Of a DNA stretch of 64,000 bases, positions 56,184 to 64,000 are shown in pieces; within the stretch, counting starts at the first letter, position 1, and each line of letters begins with the position of its first letter. Location of the stretch: positions 3,038,001 to 3,102,000 of the forward strand of contig NZ_CP047650.1 in the NCBI RefSeq assembly GCF_009906855.1. Reading direction: 5' to 3'. Under the pieces are notes generated by a model. That model was not told where the DNA came from and did not search any database. It saw nothing but the letters and a program-made list of their open reading frames with translations. Source of the DNA: Xylophilus rhododendri. Lineage in GTDB: Bacteria > Pseudomonadota > Gammaproteobacteria > Burkholderiales > Burkholderiaceae_C. Position numbers and translations under genes: made by a program.

Positions 56184-56924
56184 ATGCAAGTCACTTTCTC
56201 TCCCGCCCGTCGTTTCGCCTGCGCCCTGGCCGTGCTGCTGGTGGCCGGCGGTGCCTCCGCCCACCAGATCTGGATCGAGCAGGACGCCGGCGGCGCAAAG
56301 CTGTTCTTCGGCGAATACGGCGAGAACCTGCGTGAAGCCTCCCCCGGCCTGCTGGACAAGTTCGGCAAGCCGGTCGCCCGCAAGATCTCCGCCCAGGGCG
56401 TGCAGAGCGCCGACGTGGCCAAGACCGCCTCGGCCTTCACCATCCCGCTGTCGGCGGCCAAGGGCGAATCGCTGATCGCCGAGGACGCCACCTACCCGAT
56501 GTGGGACATCAAGGCCCCCGGCACCGGCAAGGGCATGTACCTGCCGGCCGCGCGCCTGGTCACCGACCTGTCGGCGCAGAAGCCCCAGCTCACGCTCGAC
56601 CTGGTGCCCACCGGCGTCGAAAGCGCCGAGGGCGCGCAGCTGCAGGCCTTCTTCCAGGGCAAGCCGCTGGCCAAGGCCAAGGTGGAGGTGGTCACCGCCT
56701 CCGGCTGGGCGCAGGAGCACCACACCGATGCGGACGGCAAACTCAGCGTGTCCCTGCCCTGGCGCGGCACCTATGTGCTGGAGCTGATGCACAACGGCCC
56801 CGCCGGCGAGCGCGCCGATGGCCAGAAGTTCGAAAAGGCCAGCTACGTGACCTCGCTGACGGTGGTGCGCGAGGCCGGCCTGGCGGCGCTGCCGGCACCG
56901 CCGGCCGCCACGCCGAACAAGTAA
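56184..56924 (+). CDS. Exported DUF4198 protein, probable metal-handling protein under Fur
   Basis: 246 residues from ATG 56184. The signal peptide ends ASA, and the predicted mature protein begins with HQIWIEQD. A free N-terminal histidine is the hallmark of copper- or nickel-binding CopC- and NikM-like proteins. The beta-rich body has VDLVPTGVESAEGAQL-type strands and an HH pair in QEHHTDADG within a second Ig-like unit. The Fur box 44 bases upstream places it in iron-starvation responses. The family role is unknown; the cleavage point is a prediction. Confidence 0.82.
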   Translation: MQVTFSPARRFACALAVLLVAGGASAHQIWIEQDAGGAKLFFGEYGENLREASPGLLDKFGKPVARKISAQGVQSADVAKTASAFTIPLSAAKGESLIAEDATYPMWDIKAPGTGKGMYLPAARLVTDLSAQKPQLTLDLVPTGVESAEGAQLQAFFQGKPLAKAKVEVVTASGWAQEHHTDADGKLSVSLPWRGTYVLELMHNGPAGERADGQKFEKASYVTSLTVVREAGLAALPAPPAATPNK

Positions 56925-56973
56925 TCCGCGCCGCGGCGGCGGCGGCATGGCGGGCACTGCGAAAATACCCGCC

Positions 56974-57396
56974 ATGAAATTGACAAAGCTTTTAGTTCCC
57001 ATCGGCTGCCTGGCCCTTTTGGCCGTGGCCTTCAACACCTACGGCTGGCGCGGCCTGGCCGTCGTGGGCGGCGGCATCACCATGTGGCTGCTGCTGCACT
57101 TCACCCGGATGATGACGGTGCTCAAGCGCGCTTCCGACCGCCCGGTCGGCTATGTGGGCAGCGCCGTCATGCTCAACGCCAAGCTCAAGCCCGGCGTGAA
57201 CCTGCTGCATGTGGTGGCCATGACCCGCTCGCTGGGCCAGCAGCTCGACGGCGCCGGCACCCCCCGCGAAACCTATCGCTGGACCGATGGCAGCGAGTCC
57301 TATGTCGACTGCGTCTTCGAATCGGGCAAGCTCCAGGAGTGGCAGCTGACCCGTCCGCAGCCCAAGGACGCGGACGCGATCACCTCCGCGCCGTAA
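56974..57396 (+). CDS. Small membrane-anchored hypothetical protein
   Basis: 140 residues from ATG 56974. Two hydrophobic segments near residues 5-20 and 25-45 anchor it; the rest (YVGSAVMLNAKLKPGVNLLHVVAMTRSLGQQL) is cytoplasmic or periplasmic. Related proteins carry the doubtful label glycerate kinase in databases, for which I see no kinase motif. It starts 50 bases after the DUF4198 stop in the same direction and may share its transcript. Confidence 0.72.
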   Translation: MKLTKLLVPIGCLALLAVAFNTYGWRGLAVVGGGITMWLLLHFTRMMTVLKRASDRPVGYVGSAVMLNAKLKPGVNLLHVVAMTRSLGQQLDGAGTPRETYRWTDGSESYVDCVFESGKLQEWQLTRPQPKDADAITSAP

Positions 57397-57495
57397 AATG
57401 GCGGGCTTTTGTCGCGCCGAACGGCGGCGCGCTGCCCGGCGGACTGTGTATTTGCGGCCGGCGGGCCTCTTTCAGCCTCTCAAGGACTCCCGCGC

Positions 57496-58440
57496 ATGAC
57501 CCTCGTGCCCCCCGCCCCCTCGCTCTCCGACCGTGACGGCAAGATCTGGATCGACGGTGAACTCGTCGACTGGCGCGAGGCCAAGATCCACGTCCTGACC
57601 CACACACTGCACTACGGCTGCGGCGTCTTCGAAGGCGTGCGCGCCTACGACACGGTCGACGGCCCGGCGGTCTTCCGCCTGCAGGAACACACCGAGCGCC
57701 TGTTCAACAGCGCCAAGATCCTGCGCATGAAGATCCCCTTCACGCAGGACCAGGTCAACGAGGCCCACCGCACGGTGGTGCGCGAGAACGGCCTGAAGTC
57801 CGGCTACATCCGGCCGCTGTCCTGGATCGGCTCCGAGAAGCTCGGCGTCAGCCCCAAGGGCAATACCATCCACGTGATGGTGGCGGCCTGGTCCTGGGGC
57901 GCCTACCTGGGCGACGAGGGCATGGCGCGCGGCATCCGCGTCAAGACCAGCAGCTACACCCGCCACCACGTCAACATCACCATGACGCAGGCCAAGGCGG
58001 TGAGCAACTACAGCAACTCGATCCTGGCCAACATGGAAGCCCTGGACGACGGCTACGACGAAGCCCTGCTGCTCGATGCCTCCGGCTTCGTCTCCGAAGG
58101 CGCGGGCGAGAACATCTTCATCGTGAAGAAGGGCGTGATCTACACGCCCGACCTGTCGGCCGGCGCCCTGAACGGCATCACCCGCAACACGATCATGCAC
58201 ATCGCCGCCGATCTGGGCATCGAGGTCGTTCAGAAGCGCATCACCCGCGACGAGGTCTACATCGCCGACGAGGCCTTCTTCACCGGCACCGCCGCCGAAG
58301 TCACGCCGATCCGCGAACTCGACCGGGTGGAGATCGGCACCGGCAGCCGCGGCCCGGTCACCGAGAAGGTGCAGAAGGCCTTCTTCGACATCGTCAACGG
58401 CCGCAATCCCAAGTACGCCCACTGGCTGACCAAGGTCTAA
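57496..58440 (+). CDS. ilvE: Branched-chain amino acid aminotransferase IlvE
   Basis: 314 residues from ATG 57496. A PLP class IV enzyme for the last step of leucine, isoleucine and valine synthesis. The fold is seen in IWIDGELVDWREAKIHVLTHTLHYGCGVFEGVRAYD. The PLP lysine lies in MTQAKAVSNYSNSILANMEA, and LDASGFVSEGAGENIFIVK plus FFTGTAAEVTPIRELD complete the signature. Normal length. A zinc-finger gene starts 15 bases after. Confidence 0.95.
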   Translation: MTLVPPAPSLSDRDGKIWIDGELVDWREAKIHVLTHTLHYGCGVFEGVRAYDTVDGPAVFRLQEHTERLFNSAKILRMKIPFTQDQVNEAHRTVVRENGLKSGYIRPLSWIGSEKLGVSPKGNTIHVMVAAWSWGAYLGDEGMARGIRVKTSSYTRHHVNITMTQAKAVSNYSNSILANMEALDDGYDEALLLDASGFVSEGAGENIFIVKKGVIYTPDLSAGALNGITRNTIMHIAADLGIEVVQKRITRDEVYIADEAFFTGTAAEVTPIRELDRVEIGTGSRGPVTEKVQKAFFDIVNGRNPKYAHWLTKV

Positions 58441-58454
58441 AGAGAGAAAGCCCC

Positions 58455-58703
58455 ATGAGCAGCAGCCCCGCCTACTTTCCCGCTTCCGCGCCGGCCCAGC
58501 CGGCGGCCGTCGTCGAGGTCGCCGCAGCCGACCTCAATGCCCAGGGCGGGGTGTTCTGCCCCAGCCCCCTGGCGCACATGAAGCTGTGGAACTCGCATCC
58601 CAAGGTCTACCTGGACGTGGCCCGCACCGGCGAGGCCAAGTGCCCCTACTGCGGCACGATGTACCGGCTCAAGGCCGGCGAAACCGTGGCGCACGGCCAC
58701 TAA
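58455..58703 (+). CDS. Zinc-finger (CHCC-type) protein
   Basis: 82 residues. The zf-CHCC pattern is seen: Cys in GVFCPSP, His in NSHPKVYLDV, then KCPYCGTMY. This small module, related to the C-terminal domain of a complex I subunit, is often located directly after ilvE in Burkholderiales. Function unknown. Just upstream of the polysaccharide operon. Confidence 0.88.
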   Translation: MSSSPAYFPASAPAQPAAVVEVAAADLNAQGGVFCPSPLAHMKLWNSHPKVYLDVARTGEAKCPYCGTMYRLKAGETVAHGH

Positions 58704-58713
58704 GGCACGCAGC

Positions 58714-59610
58714 TTGACCGAGAAGTCCGTGAGCAGCATCACGGCACTGCTGGACCGCGTCACGGTCATCACCGTCACCTACAACAGCGCGCATTGCGTG
58801 CCGGCCCTGGCGCAGGCGCTGGCGGCCTGCCCGCATGTGACCGTGGCCGACAACGCCAGCGCCGACGACTCCGTCGCCCAGGCGCGGCGCCAGCTGCCGC
58901 AGGCGCTGGTGATCGAGCTGCCGCGCAACCTCGGTTATGGCGCGGCCAACAATGCCGCCATCGCACGGGCGACCACGCCCTACGTGCTGCTGCTCAACCC
59001 CGACTGCGAGGCCGGCTCGTCAGCCATCGCCGAGCTGGTGCGCCTGGCCGATGCCGATCCGACCTCGGGCCTGTGGGTGCCGCAGCTGCTGGGCAGCGAC
59101 GGCAGCCCGGAGCTCAACTACAGCATGCCGCGCCACCACGGCGCGCCGCGCGGCGGTGCGGCCGAGGGGCCGCTCTGCGTGGGTTATGCCTGTGCGGCGG
59201 CCCTGCTGATCCACCGCGAACGCATGGCGCCGGTCGGTTTCTTCGACGAGCGCTTCTTCCTCTACTACGAGGACGAGGACCTGTGCCTGCGCGCCTTCCA
59301 GGCCCGCCTGCCCATCGTGGTGTTGCCGCAGGTCCGCATGACCCATCACTCGCGTGGCTCGGTGCGTGGACCGAAGCCGCTGGCCGCCGAATACTGGCGC
59401 GGATGGCACCACGCGCAGTCCAAGATCATCTTCGCCGCCAAGCATGCCGGCGACGCCGCCGCCGGCCAGCGCCTGCTGGCGCGCACCCTGCGCCGCGCCT
59501 GGGCGCAGGTGGCGGTGCGTGCGTTGCTGCCTTCGCCGCGCCTGCTGGCGCGCGCCTGGGGCCGGCTGCAGGGCCTGCGCCGGCTGCGCCGCGACGGCTT
59601 GCCTTCATGA
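58714..59610 (+). CDS. GT2-family glycosyltransferase (rhamnosyltransferase-like)
   Basis: 298 residues from TTG 58714; GTG 58729 is an alternative. The GT-A nucleotide-sugar site is VTVITVTYNSAHCVPALAQAL, then DNASADDSVAQA; the acidic metal site is LLLNPDCEAG, and GFFDERFFLYYEDEDLCLRAF is the catalytic block of WbbL-like rhamnosyltransferases. Its stop overlaps the next gene's ATG. Predicted role is in LPS core or O-antigen assembly. Confidence 0.88.
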   Translation: MTEKSVSSITALLDRVTVITVTYNSAHCVPALAQALAACPHVTVADNASADDSVAQARRQLPQALVIELPRNLGYGAANNAAIARATTPYVLLLNPDCEAGSSAIAELVRLADADPTSGLWVPQLLGSDGSPELNYSMPRHHGAPRGGAAEGPLCVGYACAAALLIHRERMAPVGFFDERFFLYYEDEDLCLRAFQARLPIVVLPQVRMTHHSRGSVRGPKPLAAEYWRGWHHAQSKIIFAAKHAGDAAAGQRLLARTLRRAWAQVAVRALLPSPRLLARAWGRLQGLRRLRRDGLPS

Positions 59611-60398
59611 ACGGGATTCCAATGGCTCCGCGCCTGACCATCGGCGTGCTGACCCTCAACGAGGAGCGCCATATCGAGCGCTGCCTGCGCAGCTGCGCCT
59701 TCGCCGACGAGATCGTGGTGGTCGACAGCGGCAGCCGCGACCGCACCGTGGCGCTGGCCGAAGGGCTGGGCGCGCGGGTGTTCACCCATGCCGACTGGCA
59801 GGGCTTCGGCGTGCAGCGCACCCGGCTGATGGAGCATGCGACCGGCGACTGGCTGTTCTTCGTCGATGCCGACGAGGAAGTCACAACTGAACTGCGCGCC
59901 GAGGTCGAGGCCTTCGTCGCCGCCGGCCGCGAGGCGATCGGCACCGTGCGCTGGCGGGTGGTGGCCTATGGCCAGGAGCTGCGCTGGTTCCTCGGCCAGT
60001 CGGAGATCGAACGGCTCTTCCCCCGCCAGAAATTGCTGCGCTACACCGGCGTGGTCCACGAGCATGCCGAGATGGCCGAGCCGCGCCCGCCGCGCCATGC
60101 CTTCTCCGGCCGGCTGCTGCACACCTCGCGCGAATCGGTGGGCGACAGCCTGGGCAAGCTGCGCCAGTACGCCATGCTGGGAGCCGCCAAACGCGCCCAG
60201 GCGGGCAAGCGCGGCGGCGTCTGGCGCGGCATCGCATCCGGGCTGTGGGTGTTCCTGCGGCTCTACGTCATCCGCCTGGGCTTCCTGGGCGGCGGCGCCG
60301 GCTTCCTTTTCTGTTTCTTCATCGCCCTGGAGAGCTTCTTCCGTTATGCAGCCTTGCACTACGACCGCGACACGCTGAGGGCCGACATTCCCCGATGA
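59607..60398 (+). CDS. GT2-family glycosyltransferase (WaaE/KdtX-like)
   Basis: 263 residues from ATG 59607. LTIGVLTLNEERHIERCLRSCAFADEIVVVDSGSRDRTVALAE is the start typical of WaaE-type LPS-core glucosyltransferases, and DWLFFVDADEEVTTEL is the DxD-like site. A C-terminal hydrophobic pair of helices (LYVIRLGFLGGGAGFLFCFF) anchors it to the membrane. ATGA overlaps join it to both neighbours. Confidence 0.88.
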   Translation: MNGIPMAPRLTIGVLTLNEERHIERCLRSCAFADEIVVVDSGSRDRTVALAEGLGARVFTHADWQGFGVQRTRLMEHATGDWLFFVDADEEVTTELRAEVEAFVAAGREAIGTVRWRVVAYGQELRWFLGQSEIERLFPRQKLLRYTGVVHEHAEMAEPRPPRHAFSGRLLHTSRESVGDSLGKLRQYAMLGAAKRAQAGKRGGVWRGIASGLWVFLRLYVIRLGFLGGGAGFLFCFFIALESFFRYAALHYDRDTLRADIPR

Positions 60399-61693
60399 GC
60401 GCTCTACCGAAGGCGGTGCCTGCCGTGCCCGCCGCGTCCTTTTCCACCGTCCTCATCCTGGGCACGCTGGCCGCCGGCACGGCACTGGGGCCCTGGTCCA
60501 GCAAGATCGCCGGGGCCACCTGGCTGGTCTGGAGCCTGTGGGGCCTGCTGGTCGGCCTGGGGCCGCGTTTCGGCGCCCGGCCGGCACCGCATCCCGGACT
60601 GCCGGCGGCCCGCTGGCTGTTTTTCGGTTTCGCCATCACCACGGTGCTGGCCCTGTGCAAGGCGCTGTACTGGCACGATCCCTTCGACGAGATGTACGGC
60701 TACCTGCGCCTGACGCTGTCGGCGGCGGCGGCCTGCTGGGTGCTCGAACGTGTGTTGCTGCCGGCGGCCACGGCCGCAATGGCATTGCGGGTCCTGGCGG
60801 TGCAATGTATTGCCGCGCTGATCTGCCTCGCCAGCCTGGCCTGGCGCTATTACGGGATGGATTTCCGCAACATGCTGCCTGCCAATGCCATCCCGTGGGC
60901 GCAAGCGGTGGCCTTTGCCGTGTGTCTGTTGATGCCGGCCGCTCTGGCCGGTCGGGTACGGCCCGGCACGCGTGCGTTTCTGTGGCTGGGCGTGGCGCTC
61001 GGCGGAGCGACGGTGCTGGCTTCACTCTCCCGGGGCGCCTACGGCATCTTTTTCTGGATGGGCTGGCTCCTGGCGGCCCGCTGGCGCGATGTGCATGGCC
61101 GCTGGCCCTGGGGCCGCCTGTCGGTGCTGGGCGCGGCATTCTGCCTGGCGCTGGCGGCGGTCTGGTGCGTGCCCGGCGACCCCTTGCGCCTGCGGCTGGC
61201 CGAGAAGGAGATCTCCCAGGCCGAGACCCATTCGGTGTTCGACACCTCGCTGGGGACCCGCATGTACCTCTGGACCATGGCATGGCAGGGCCTGAAGGAT
61301 TCGCCCTGGATGGGTGTGGGCGAAACCGAGCGCATGTACCGCATCAAGCATGCAGGCGAAGAACTGCCCCCGGCCCAGCGCGAAGGTCTGGCCTACGTGC
61401 GCACCATGGGGCATGTGCACAACCAGTACCTGCACGCGGCGCTGGACGGCGGCATCCTCGGCCTGGCCGGGATGGCCGCGCTGATCCTCGGCATGGCCGT
61501 GGCCGCCTGGCGGCTGCGGGCGGTGGACAAGAGCGCCTCGCGGCAGATGCAGGGCCTGCTCTTCGTGCACACCCTCGGCGGCATGAGCAACGTGAACTTC
61601 GCCCACACCTACTACGTGGTGACACTGGCCGTCGCCACGGCGGCGGTCTTCGTCTGCATGCGGCCGGCGCCGCCCGCCATCGCCCAGCCATGA
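60395..61693 (+). CDS. O-antigen ligase family (Wzy/WaaL-like) membrane protein
   Basis: 432 residues from ATG 60395. About ten to twelve hydrophobic helices and a large loop with ETHSVFDTSLGTRMYLWTMAWQGLKDSPWMGVG, followed by HVHNQYLHAALDGG, the Wzy_C/WaaL signature with the conserved His. Ligates O-antigen or polymerises repeats on the periplasmic side. Being placed among three glycosyltransferases, it probably completes LPS or a similar glycan. Confidence 0.88.
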   Translation: MSALPKAVPAVPAASFSTVLILGTLAAGTALGPWSSKIAGATWLVWSLWGLLVGLGPRFGARPAPHPGLPAARWLFFGFAITTVLALCKALYWHDPFDEMYGYLRLTLSAAAACWVLERVLLPAATAAMALRVLAVQCIAALICLASLAWRYYGMDFRNMLPANAIPWAQAVAFAVCLLMPAALAGRVRPGTRAFLWLGVALGGATVLASLSRGAYGIFFWMGWLLAARWRDVHGRWPWGRLSVLGAAFCLALAAVWCVPGDPLRLRLAEKEISQAETHSVFDTSLGTRMYLWTMAWQGLKDSPWMGVGETERMYRIKHAGEELPPAQREGLAYVRTMGHVHNQYLHAALDGGILGLAGMAALILGMAVAAWRLRAVDKSASRQMQGLLFVHTLGGMSNVNFAHTYYVVTLAVATAAVFVCMRPAPPAIAQP

Positions 61694-62670
61694 ACATCCT
61701 GATGGTCCACCGTGCGCCGGTGCCGGTGTTCGCCTACGGCGGCACCGAACGGGTGATGTGGGACCTGGCCCGGCGGCTGTCCACACTCGGCCACCGGGTG
61801 CGTTTCCTGGTGCCGGCCGGCTCGCACTGCGACTTCGCCGAAGTCATCGCCCTGGATCCCGCGGGCGACTGGCGCGCCCAGGTGCCGGCCGATACCGACG
61901 TGGTGCACCTGCAGTTCCAGCCCGAGGGCGGCCTGCTGCCCGATGTGCCCTGCCTGGTCACGGAGCATGGCAATCCCGCGCCGGGCGTGCCGCTGCAGCG
62001 CAACACCGTCTTCATCTCGGCCGACCATGCGGCGCGCCACGGTTCCACCGTCTTCGTGCGCAACGGCCTGGACTGGTCGGCCTACGGCGTGGTGGATTTC
62101 GACCGGCCCCGGCCCGGCTTCCATTTCCTCGGCAAGGCTTCCTGGCGGGTGAAGAACGTGCAGGGTGCGATCGATGTCACCGGCGATGCCGGCGTGCGCC
62201 TGGACGTGCTGGGCGGCGTTCGTTTCAATTTCAAGCGCGGCATCCGGCTGACCTTCACGCCGCGGGTGCACTTCCACGGCATGGTCGGCGGCGAGAGGAA
62301 GATGGGCCTGCTCAACGCCTCGCGCGGCCTGGTGTTTCCGGTGCTGTGGCACGAGCCTTTCGGCCTGGCGGTGATCGAGAGCCTGTACTTCGGCTGCCCG
62401 GTGTTCGGCACGCCCTATGGCGCGCTGCCCGAGCTGGTGCCCGGGGATTGCGGCGTGCTGTCCACCAGCCGCGCCGAACTGGCCGAGGCGGTGCGCGGGC
62501 GATCGTTCGACGCACGCGCCTGCCATGCGCTGGCGGTGCGGGAGTTCGGGGCGGACACCATGGCTCCCGGCTATCTGAGGCTCTACGAAAAAATCACCGC
62601 TGGCGAGTGCCTGCACGCAGAGCCGCCGCGTCTTCGGGAAGAAGCCCGCCGGCTGGCTTGGCGGCCTTGA
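61690..62670 (+). CDS. GT4-family glycosyltransferase
   Basis: 326 residues from ATG 61690. GT-B fold: the N-terminal MNILMVHRAPVPVFAYGGTERVMWDLARRLSTLGHRVRFL and the C-terminal GLVFPVLWHEPFGLAVIESLYFGCPVFGTPYGALPELV with the EPFGLAVIE nucleotide-sugar motif. Donor and acceptor unknown. It ends the four-gene ATGA-coupled operon. The region after it (62671-62859) is A+T-rich, with no gene. Confidence 0.88.
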   Translation: MNILMVHRAPVPVFAYGGTERVMWDLARRLSTLGHRVRFLVPAGSHCDFAEVIALDPAGDWRAQVPADTDVVHLQFQPEGGLLPDVPCLVTEHGNPAPGVPLQRNTVFISADHAARHGSTVFVRNGLDWSAYGVVDFDRPRPGFHFLGKASWRVKNVQGAIDVTGDAGVRLDVLGGVRFNFKRGIRLTFTPRVHFHGMVGGERKMGLLNASRGLVFPVLWHEPFGLAVIESLYFGCPVFGTPYGALPELVPGDCGVLSTSRAELAEAVRGRSFDARACHALAVREFGADTMAPGYLRLYEKITAGECLHAEPPRLREEARRLAWRP

Positions 62671-62859
62671 CCTCGTGTTGCCGAAGGAGCCGCCAGGCCA
62701 AAATGAATGGAAGTGCCCGCATTTAATCGGACATCCTGAATATATTTCAACCTGCGAGATATCCTTGATAATCTCTGCGCCGACTGTAGTTAGGTCCTTT
62801 TGGGCTATCGCGCTTCCGAGGGGCGTCGCGCAATATGAGCGCAACTTCAGGAGGGCAAA

Positions 62860-63393
62860 ATGAAAATCTTCGTACCGTTGGTATTATCCGTGGCCTGCAT
62901 CGCATCCGCTCCGGCCATGGCGAATCAAATAACATTTGGCGGCGATACCGGGGACGGCCCGGGTTTCGAGCGGCCCGGACCGGGTGTGATCGGAAGCGCC
63001 TATCGATATCTGTCATACGCCTTTACAGTATCTCAGGCCGGTATATATACATTCACCAGCACGGCAATGGATTTCGATAACCTGACGGCTTTGTATCTGG
63101 GGGATGCGACGGTGGTGGATGCGGCGCATCTGCTGATTTACAACGACGACAGTACGGATGCTCGCCATTCCGGTTTTGACTATTCGCTGGCCGCCAACAC
63201 CACCTACAACTTCGTGACCACGGCATATTCGCTTGGCCAAAGCGGGGTGGTCTCCAATTCAATCACGGGTGCAGGGACGATATCGCCTTTCGTCTCCGCT
63301 GTTCCAGAGCCGGAAACGGTCGCGATGCTGCTGGCCGGCATGGGCACCATGTGGATGAAATTGCGCCGCCGGCAAAAGCAGCAGTGCCAATAG
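62860..63393 (+). CDS. PEP-CTERM sorting domain-containing protein
   Basis: 177 residues with a signal peptide (SAPAMANQ). AGGAGGG precedes ATG 62860. The C terminus carries VPEPETVAMLLAGMGTMW, then an Arg/Lys-rich tail, which is the PEP-CTERM signal cut by exosortase. The mature body is a beta-rich, Thr/Ser/Asn-rich domain. PEP-CTERM proteins are linked to extracellular polysaccharide and biofilm. The exosortase is not in the window. Base composition of gene and leader is lower in G+C than its neighbours. Confidence 0.88.
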   Translation: MKIFVPLVLSVACIASAPAMANQITFGGDTGDGPGFERPGPGVIGSAYRYLSYAFTVSQAGIYTFTSTAMDFDNLTALYLGDATVVDAAHLLIYNDDSTDARHSGFDYSLAANTTYNFVTTAYSLGQSGVVSNSITGAGTISPFVSAVPEPETVAMLLAGMGTMWMKLRRRQKQQCQ

Positions 63394-63411
63394 CGCACCC
63401 GCGGCAGGGGA

Positions 63412-64000
63412 TCAGGCCGCCGGCAGCGTCACCACGAACACCGCCCCGCCGCCTTCGCGCTCCTCGCAGCGCACCGTGCCGCCGTGGCGCTGAACGATGG
63501 TCCTAACCAGCGCCAGGCCCAGGCCCACGCCGCCCTCGCGCTCGCTGGCGCCGGGCAGGCGGTAGAAGGGCTCGAAGATGCGTTCGCGCAGTTCGGCCGG
63601 CACGCCCGGGCCGCGGTCGCTGACCCGCAGCAGGGCGTGTTCGCCTTCCCGGCGCAGCGAGAGTTCGATCTCGCCCCGGCCATAGCGCCGCGCGTTCTCC
63701 AGCAGGTTGCGCACCACCCGGCGCAGCAGGCGCGACACGCCACGTGTTTCCACGCCGGCCATGCCCGCGTCGCCCAGGTCGAGTTCGGCACCCACCCGGG
63801 CGCATTCCTCGGCGGCCAGGCCGACCAGGTCCACCGTCTCCACCGTGCCGATGTCGGCCTCGTCGGCATCGAGCCGGCTGGCCAGCAGGATCTCGTCGAT
63901 CAGCTGGTCGAGTTCGCCGATGTTGCGGGCGATCTCGTCGCGCGCCATGGAGCCGGCCGGGTTCATCAGCTCCAGCCCCATGCGGATGCGCGCCAGCGGC
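63412..64000 (-). CDS. Sensor histidine kinase, C-terminal part (5' end outside window)
   Basis: The reading frame runs from the right edge into a kinase domain: PLARIRMGLELM just past the likely phosphorylated His, then NLLENARRYG (N box), DRGPGVP (G1), FEPFYR (F box) and GGVGLGLALVRTIV (G2). About 196 residues are visible. The sensory domain and response regulator lie outside. It converges with the PEP-CTERM gene; the partner signal is unknown. Confidence 0.9.
   Translation of the reverse strand, partial: PLARIRMGLELMNPAGSMARDEIARNIGELDQLIDEILLASRLDADEADIGTVETVDLVGLAAEECARVGAELDLGDAGMAGVETRGVSRLLRRVVRNLLENARRYGRGEIELSLRREGEHALLRVSDRGPGVPAELRERIFEPFYRLPGASEREGGVGLGLALVRTIVQRHGGTVRCEEREGGGAVFVVTLPAA

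Overview
The window is a high-G+C chromosomal segment from a member of the Burkholderiales, most like the Comamonadaceae. The main evidence is two Bug-type solute-binding proteins, a TorF-like porin ahead of glnK-amtB, DUF3717/DUF1289, YaeQ, LplT and ProQ neighbours, a beta-proteobacterial type IV pilin and a PEP-CTERM protein. No tRNA, rRNA, CRISPR array or insertion sequence was recognised. Most of the window is ordinary housekeeping DNA with a few accessory islands. The genus cannot be fixed from sequence reading alone.

Layout. Positions 1-1055 hold the end of a probable CHASE2-type adenylate/guanylate cyclase followed by a metallo-beta-lactamase-fold cyclic-nucleotide phosphodiesterase. 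Positions 1174-6951 form a visibly more A+T-rich island. It carries pilA with a sigma-54 promoter, a small unknown gene, and two convergent O-GlcNAc-transferase-like (GT41/SPINDLY) genes, one fused to a second glycosyltransferase-like domain. From 7068 to 20937 there are moaC (frameshifted), an M48 protease, a TerC transporter behind a yybP-ykoY manganese riboswitch, YaeQ, purB, a glutathione transferase, a translationally coupled flavoprotein-DUF1365-Cfa lipid operon, a glutathione peroxidase, a diiron protein and a degenerate HD-GYP protein. Positions 21025-27488 hold a tetR-nodT-adaptor-RND efflux operon with a clear palindromic operator. Next to it (27464-29635) is an accessory gene whose C-terminal half resembles the NEL (IpaH/SspH-type) E3 ubiquitin ligase fold.

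Positions 29773-35565 form a catabolic cluster for N-modified D-amino acids: LysR regulator, N-carbamoyl-D-amino-acid hydrolase, PLP dehydratase, Bug binding protein and N-acyl-D-amino-acid deacylase. After comM comes a nitrogen-responsive unit (sigma-54 promoter, TorF-like porin, glnK, amtB). Then follow an SMP-30 lactonase, glcE and glcF split by a DUF1275 gene and without glcD, proQ, lplT, a frameshifted alr, and an isolated serine-hydroxymethyltransferase-like gene with an A+T-rich leader.

Positions 50208-58703 carry a ferritin-like DUF2383 protein, an SpmA-SpmB fusion, an alpha/beta hydrolase, a second Bug protein, radA, a Fur-box-controlled DUF4198 protein, ilvE and a zinc-finger protein. 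Positions 58714-62670 are a four-gene surface-polysaccharide operon with a 4-base ATGA overlap at each junction. A PEP-CTERM protein and the 3' end of a sensor kinase gene close the window.

The observations most worth a second look are the NEL-like protein without leucine-rich repeats; the pilin-linked pair of GT41 enzymes, one with an extra C-terminal GT-A-like domain; the orphan SHMT-like enzyme; and the Fur-boxed DUF4198 protein with a predicted mature N-terminal histidine. Three one-base losses in short G/C runs break moaC (two) and alr (one); these look more like sequence errors than biology.
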